A DNA stretch of 64,000 nucleotides, taken from NCBI RefSeq assembly GCF_001650715.1, contig NZ_LWQT01000010.1, positions 1-64,000 on the forward strand. Direction: 5' to 3'. Numbering within the stretch: position 1 is the first letter of the stretch; every line of letters starts with the position of its first letter. The notes beneath the pieces are model-generated. The model was not told the origin of the DNA and did no database searches. It saw only the letters and a list, made by a program, of their open reading frames with translations. Positions 60,894 through 64,000 of this stretch are shown here, in pieces. The position numbers and the translations under genes are program-made. Origin of the DNA: Paramagnetospirillum marisnigri. GTDB taxonomy: Bacteria; Pseudomonadota; Alphaproteobacteria; Rhodospirillales; Magnetospirillaceae.

Positions 60894-62516
60894 TTACCTC
60901 CCCGCCTTGAGCTGGGCGATTCCTTGGGTCACCACCCGGTCGCCGGGATTGACGCCTTCGGTGATTTCGGCCAGCGGCCCGACCATGCGGTCGATCTTGA
61001 TGGGTCTCGCCTCGAAGCTTTCGGGCGCGGTGCGCACGAAGACCACCTGACGGCCTCCCAACTCGGCGATGGCGTCGCGCGGAACGGCGGTGCGCATGCG
61101 AATGGCCCCGGTGGCGAGATAGACATCCACCGGCATGCCGATGCCAAGCTCGCCGATCCTGTCCGAGTTCACCTGGAAGATGGCGTGAATGCCTTGGTCC
61201 TGAGGGTCGAGCTTGGGGCTGCGGCCCAGCAGGGTCAGGGCGAAGGTCTGTCCCGGCAACAGCTTGGTGGTCGCCATGGCCCCCGCCACGCGCCGCGCCA
61301 AATGCAGGTCGTGGATGACCGCCTCGACCCGCAGGCGCGTGACATCGACTACCTCGGCCAGCGACTGGGCGGGGCCGACCACCTCGCCCGGCACCACATG
61401 GACATCGGTGACGATTCCGTCCAGGGGGGCGGTCAGGTATTCACGCCCCAGGGAGGTTCCCGCGATCTGAGCGCGTTCCCGCCGCAGTTGGTCCAGGCGG
61501 ATGCGGGTGGTCTCCACCTGCTTGACGGGGACCAGCGGCCCCAGGGCTTCCTGCCGCGCCAGTTCCCGTTGGGTAATATTGAGTTCGCTGTCGATCCGGG
61601 TCAGGGAGGACCGCTTGTCGCCCCGCTCCAGATTGGTCAGGGTCGGCTCCAGAACCGCCAGCACCTGCCCCCGCTTGACGATCTGGCCGGGAACCGGAAT
61701 GGGAAAGGCGGGGTCGGCGACGATGCGGGCGGGTTGCGACGGCTGCACCCGGGCATAGCCGGAAGGATCGGGAATCACCCGGCCCATGACGCGAACGGTG
61801 TCGGCGGCTTCGCGGGGCTCGATCCTTTCGGTGCGGATGCCCAGCAGGAACTGGGTCGGCTTGGACATGACGATGGGCTCGCCCGGCTGGGCCTGGGGCT
61901 TGGGGTCGGAGGGCGCGCCGTGATCCTCGCCGCCATGGGCGAGGGCCGGGGGGATGGAGATGAGCAGAATCAGGGCCGCGACGCTTGCCTTGCGCCGCAG
62001 TCCCAGCACCACGGCTACCACCACGGCGCCGATGGCCCCGCCTCCCATCCAATGGGTCCAATGCGCGACGCTGGCGTCAGTGGGATCGGCCCCCGGAGTC
62101 TGCTGCTGCCGCACGCCCTGGATCAGCACCAGGTCGCTGCGCTCACCCACCGAGATCACAAGGCTAAGGTCAACGGCCTCGACCATGGGCGCCCAGGCCA
62201 GGGTGTAGACCCCTTCGCCATTGGTGGGGGCCGCGACTCCCCGCCATGGACCAGCCTCGGCCTCGATGGCGGCGTTCGCCACCGGCGCGTTGCTGTCGGC
62301 TTCGGCCAAATAGAGCAGGCTGCCTCCCTCCGCCGATGGCACCAGCACGGCCTGGAACGCCTCGCCCTCGGCGCCAAAATTGGCCTTCTGCGCCGCTGGA
62401 CCATGCGATGGCGCATTGGGGAGGCTATGGTCGATACCGTCATGGGCGAAGCTGCCCATGGAGGCAATGGCGAGGCCAGCCGCAAGGACGGCGGCGGAAA
62501 ACAGGCGACGGGGCAT
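60894..62516 (-). CDS. RND metal-efflux adaptor (CusB/CzcB-like) with extra N-terminal module
   Basis: A 540-residue adaptor, longer than usual (about 400). Residues 1-24 are a signal peptide (ends SFAHDGIDH). Residues 25-150 form a separate periplasmic module. At 155-195 there are two hydrophobic segments, the second (ASVAALILLISIPPALAHGGEDHG) looking exactly like a signal peptide and mature start of a CzcB-type adaptor. Residues 200-540 are the adaptor itself (HGGEDHG..., QPARIVADPAFPIPVPGQIVKRGQVL, YLTAPLDGIVTDVHVVPGEVV). The two His-rich segments could bind metal. It looks like a fusion of a secreted protein to an adaptor whose own signal peptide became internal. GGGAG lies nine bases upstream. 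Ends 3 bp before the pump gene. Confidence 0.9.
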   Translation of the reverse strand: MPRRLFSAAVLAAGLAIASMGSFAHDGIDHSLPNAPSHGPAAQKANFGAEGEAFQAVLVPSAEGGSLLYLAEADSNAPVANAAIEAEAGPWRGVAAPTNGEGVYTLAWAPMVEAVDLSLVISVGERSDLVLIQGVRQQQTPGADPTDASVAHWTHWMGGGAIGAVVVAVVLGLRRKASVAALILLISIPPALAHGGEDHGAPSDPKPQAQPGEPIVMSKPTQFLLGIRTERIEPREAADTVRVMGRVIPDPSGYARVQPSQPARIVADPAFPIPVPGQIVKRGQVLAVLEPTLTNLERGDKRSSLTRIDSELNITQRELARQEALGPLVPVKQVETTRIRLDQLRRERAQIAGTSLGREYLTAPLDGIVTDVHVVPGEVVGPAQSLAEVVDVTRLRVEAVIHDLHLARRVAGAMATTKLLPGQTFALTLLGRSPKLDPQDQGIHAIFQVNSDRIGELGIGMPVDVYLATGAIRMRTAVPRDAIAELGGRQVVFVRTAPESFEARPIKIDRMVGPLAEITEGVNPGDRVVTQGIAQLKAGR

Positions 62517-62598
62517 AGGAGGGCTCCCAAAGACTCATGGACGCTTCGCCGCGCCACGGGCGCGACGGCTCACCCGTCCGCGACGGGTTGGTGGAGCG

Positions 62599-62949
62599 TC
62601 AGAGTCTGGGAGGTTTGGCGGGCGGCCCGATGCTGGCGAGTTGGCGGATGGTCTGCTGGCCAGGCGCGCCGTGACTGATTTTCACCGGCAGGAGGACCTG
62701 GATGTGAAAGCCCGATGGCAATGCGGCCACGCAGCATGATGACGCAAAGACGCAATGGCGCCCCTTGTCGTCATGAGAGGGGGCGTTCCTGTCGAGCAGG
62801 CTCTGCTCCGCTCCGTCATGACAGGGATGGTCAATGAACGGCCGCGAGGGGGATTCGGCTTGGCCGTCATGGACATGCGCCGACGCCTGCCCGACGAAGG
62901 CAAGCATCAACCCCATGACCAATACCACCAATGCGCACGCCGTTCTCAC
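62599..62949 (-). CDS. small secreted Cys/His-rich protein of the metal-efflux cluster
   Basis: A 116-residue protein with a signal peptide (residues 1-24, ending GQASAHVHD), then His/Asp-rich sequence (HVHDGQAES, DHPCHDGAEQ, HDDKGRHC) and a C-x6-CC cluster (CVFASSCC). The layout resembles DUF2946-like proteins such as the one at 44164-44547 and suggests periplasmic metal binding. It is the first gene of the cluster, 82 bp before the adaptor. No family could be named. Confidence 0.65.
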   Translation of the reverse strand: MRTACALVVLVMGLMLAFVGQASAHVHDGQAESPSRPFIDHPCHDGAEQSLLDRNAPSHDDKGRHCVFASSCCVAALPSGFHIQVLLPVKISHGAPGQQTIRQLASIGPPAKPPRL

Positions 62950-63099
62950 TTAAGGCGCCTCCCATTCCATGGCGTCATGAAGCGTCGTCGGCGGCCCCCG
63001 TGTCAACGGTTCCGGACTGAATCATCAAAAATTCTCCAGGCGGGGGGGCTCGCCGGGCTAGACTGACGCGAGAGAGGCCACCCGATCGCGGGTCCGTCC

Positions 63100-63849
63100 A
63101 TGCAAGGCCCCATTGTCATGATCGAGCCCATCCTGCTTACCGCCGCCCGCGTCATCACGTTCAGCCAGTCGACCTGCCTGACCAATGCCAGCGGCTTCTT
63201 TTTTGAACGCGATGGCCGTCTGTACCTGGTGACCAGCCGACACGTCCTGTGCGATCCCGCCACCCGTCATGCCCCCGATCGGATCGAGATCGAGCTTCAC
63301 ATCAATCCGGACAATCTCGCCGAATCGACCGGGTTCTCCATACCCCTTTATCGGGACGGGCAGGGGCTGTGGAAGCAGGGGGCGGATCATTCCGGCGATA
63401 TCGACGTGGCGGTGATTGAACTTGATCGGGCGGCACTGCCATCCACCATGGTCTACCGGGCCTTCACCCCCGAACATCTGCTCGATTGCCTGGATCGGGT
63501 GGAAGTGGGCGAGCCGTTGCTGGTGGTGGGCTTTCCGCTGGGCTTCCATGACGCCTTGCATCACATGCCGGTGGTTCGGCAAGCCATCATCGCCTCGTCC
63601 TTCGGCCTGCGTTTCCAGGGGATGGGATATTTCCTCAGCGACGCCAGAACCCATCGCGGCACCAGTGGGGCTCCGGTGGTCATGCGGGTGACGCACCCCA
63701 ATCCCCGGCAGAGCGAATTGCCGTGGATGCTGTTGGGGGTGCATTCAGCGCGCCTGGATGTCGGGACCCGGGATCTGGCGCTGGACGAGGCGCTGGGGCT
63801 CAATTGCGTCTGGTATACCGACATCCTGATGGCCTTGACCGCCGACTGA
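63100..63849 (+). CDS. trypsin-like serine peptidase domain protein, no signal peptide
   Basis: A 249-residue protein with the chymotrypsin-fold triad: H48 (VTSRHVLCD), D102 (GDIDVAVIEL) and S189 (GTSGAPVV). It begins with VITFSQSTCLTNASGFFFERDGRLYLVTSRH, like the trypsin-like peptidase_2 group, and VGFPLGFHD is conserved. There is no signal peptide, PDZ domain or membrane helix, so it would stay in the cytosol unless exported by another route. Starts at ATG 63100 or ATG 63118; both have weak ribosome sites. It is divergent from the metal-efflux cluster. Confidence 0.85.
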   Translation: MQGPIVMIEPILLTAARVITFSQSTCLTNASGFFFERDGRLYLVTSRHVLCDPATRHAPDRIEIELHINPDNLAESTGFSIPLYRDGQGLWKQGADHSGDIDVAVIELDRAALPSTMVYRAFTPEHLLDCLDRVEVGEPLLVVGFPLGFHDALHHMPVVRQAIIASSFGLRFQGMGYFLSDARTHRGTSGAPVVMRVTHPNPRQSELPWMLLGVHSARLDVGTRDLALDEALGLNCVWYTDILMALTAD

Positions 63850-63883
63850 GATGCCGCCGTCCATCCCCGGTCCCGGACAGGGG

Positions 63884-64000
63884 TCAGTCCGGGGCTTGCG
63901 CCATCGCCACCGGCGAGAAAAACGTGGAATCGGTCAAGGTCATGGCGGAGATGATGCGTGTCTCTCCCTGGCCGTCCAGGCATCTCAACCGCACATGGAC
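63884..64000 (-). CDS. partial gene at the right edge (C-terminal 38 codons)
   Basis: On the minus strand a frame enters from the right edge and ends in TGA at 63884-63886. The visible residues include RIISAMTLTDSTFFSPVAM and look like a genuine protein end, with native codon bias. It converges with the peptidase gene. No family can be named from so little sequence. Confidence 0.4.
   Translation of the reverse strand, partial: VHVRLRCLDGQGETRIISAMTLTDSTFFSPVAMAQAPD

Overview
The window is GC-rich proteobacterial DNA. Form II RuBisCO with phosphoribulokinase, a TrpB2-type tryptophan synthase beta chain, an NDUFS4-like complex I subunit, oxygen-independent coproporphyrinogen oxidase and many c-di-GMP and chemotaxis proteins point to an alphaproteobacterium of the Rhodospirillales, most like Magnetospirillum/Paramagnetospirillum. 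That placement is inferred from gene content. No magnetosome genes are present.

Region 1 (1-5218) looks like the right end of a decayed genomic island. It holds a truncated IS5-type transposase, a tightly packed operon of three unrecognised proteins, a truncated HD-domain (RelA/SpoT-like) gene and the C-terminal half of a tyrosine recombinase, and it ends at the 3' end of a tRNA-Lys gene. By eye the three operon proteins derive from the flagellar stator protein MotA. Two of them also carry FliG C-terminal (torque-helix) domains, giving stator-rotor chimeras. I consider this one of the two most novel items.

Region 2 (5390-15592) is mostly housekeeping: trpB2, a sensor diguanylate cyclase broken by one in-frame TAG, an Orn/Lys/Arg decarboxylase, a conserved hypothetical, the helicase HrpB and a TerB-like protein.

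Region 3 (15789-31376, minus strand) reads as one operon: a DUF4337 membrane protein, a 2402-residue secreted adhesin (alanine-rich repeats, cadherin-like, nidogen-like, lectin and LamG domains), a 1021-residue chimeric channel (type I periplasmic binding protein + Cys-loop-receptor-like ectodomain + MscS pore), a type I secretion ABC protein, HlyD adaptor, TolC-like outer-membrane protein and a TerB-like protein. The chimeric channel is the second most novel item.

Region 4 (31646-36723, plus strand) is a TetR-led lipid operon: an LplT-PlsC-Aas fusion for lysophospholipid uptake and reacylation, and an acid-ceramidase/NAAA-like amidase, with overlapping stop and start codons. Region 5 (36780-41061, minus strand) has cbbP, cbbM, dCMP deaminase and hemN. 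Region 6 (41130-46552) has a TonB protein, an OprC/NosA-like copper receptor and a DUF2946 protein, then a diguanylate cyclase and a SCO1/SenC copper chaperone.

Region 7 (46557-53994) holds a methyl-accepting chemotaxis protein, an FAH-family hydrolase, a TPR-like hypothetical protein, an AT-rich non-coding stretch with a 28-bp palindrome, a DUF192 protein, tRNA-Pro, an NDUFS4-like protein, tRNA-Arg and an ABC-F ATPase. Region 8 (54072-64000) has a DevBCA-type ABC exporter, then a converging metal-efflux cluster (small Cys/His secreted protein, CusB-like adaptor, CusA-like pump, cytochrome c), a trypsin-like protease and a partial gene at the edge. Copper or metal handling recurs in regions 6 and 8.
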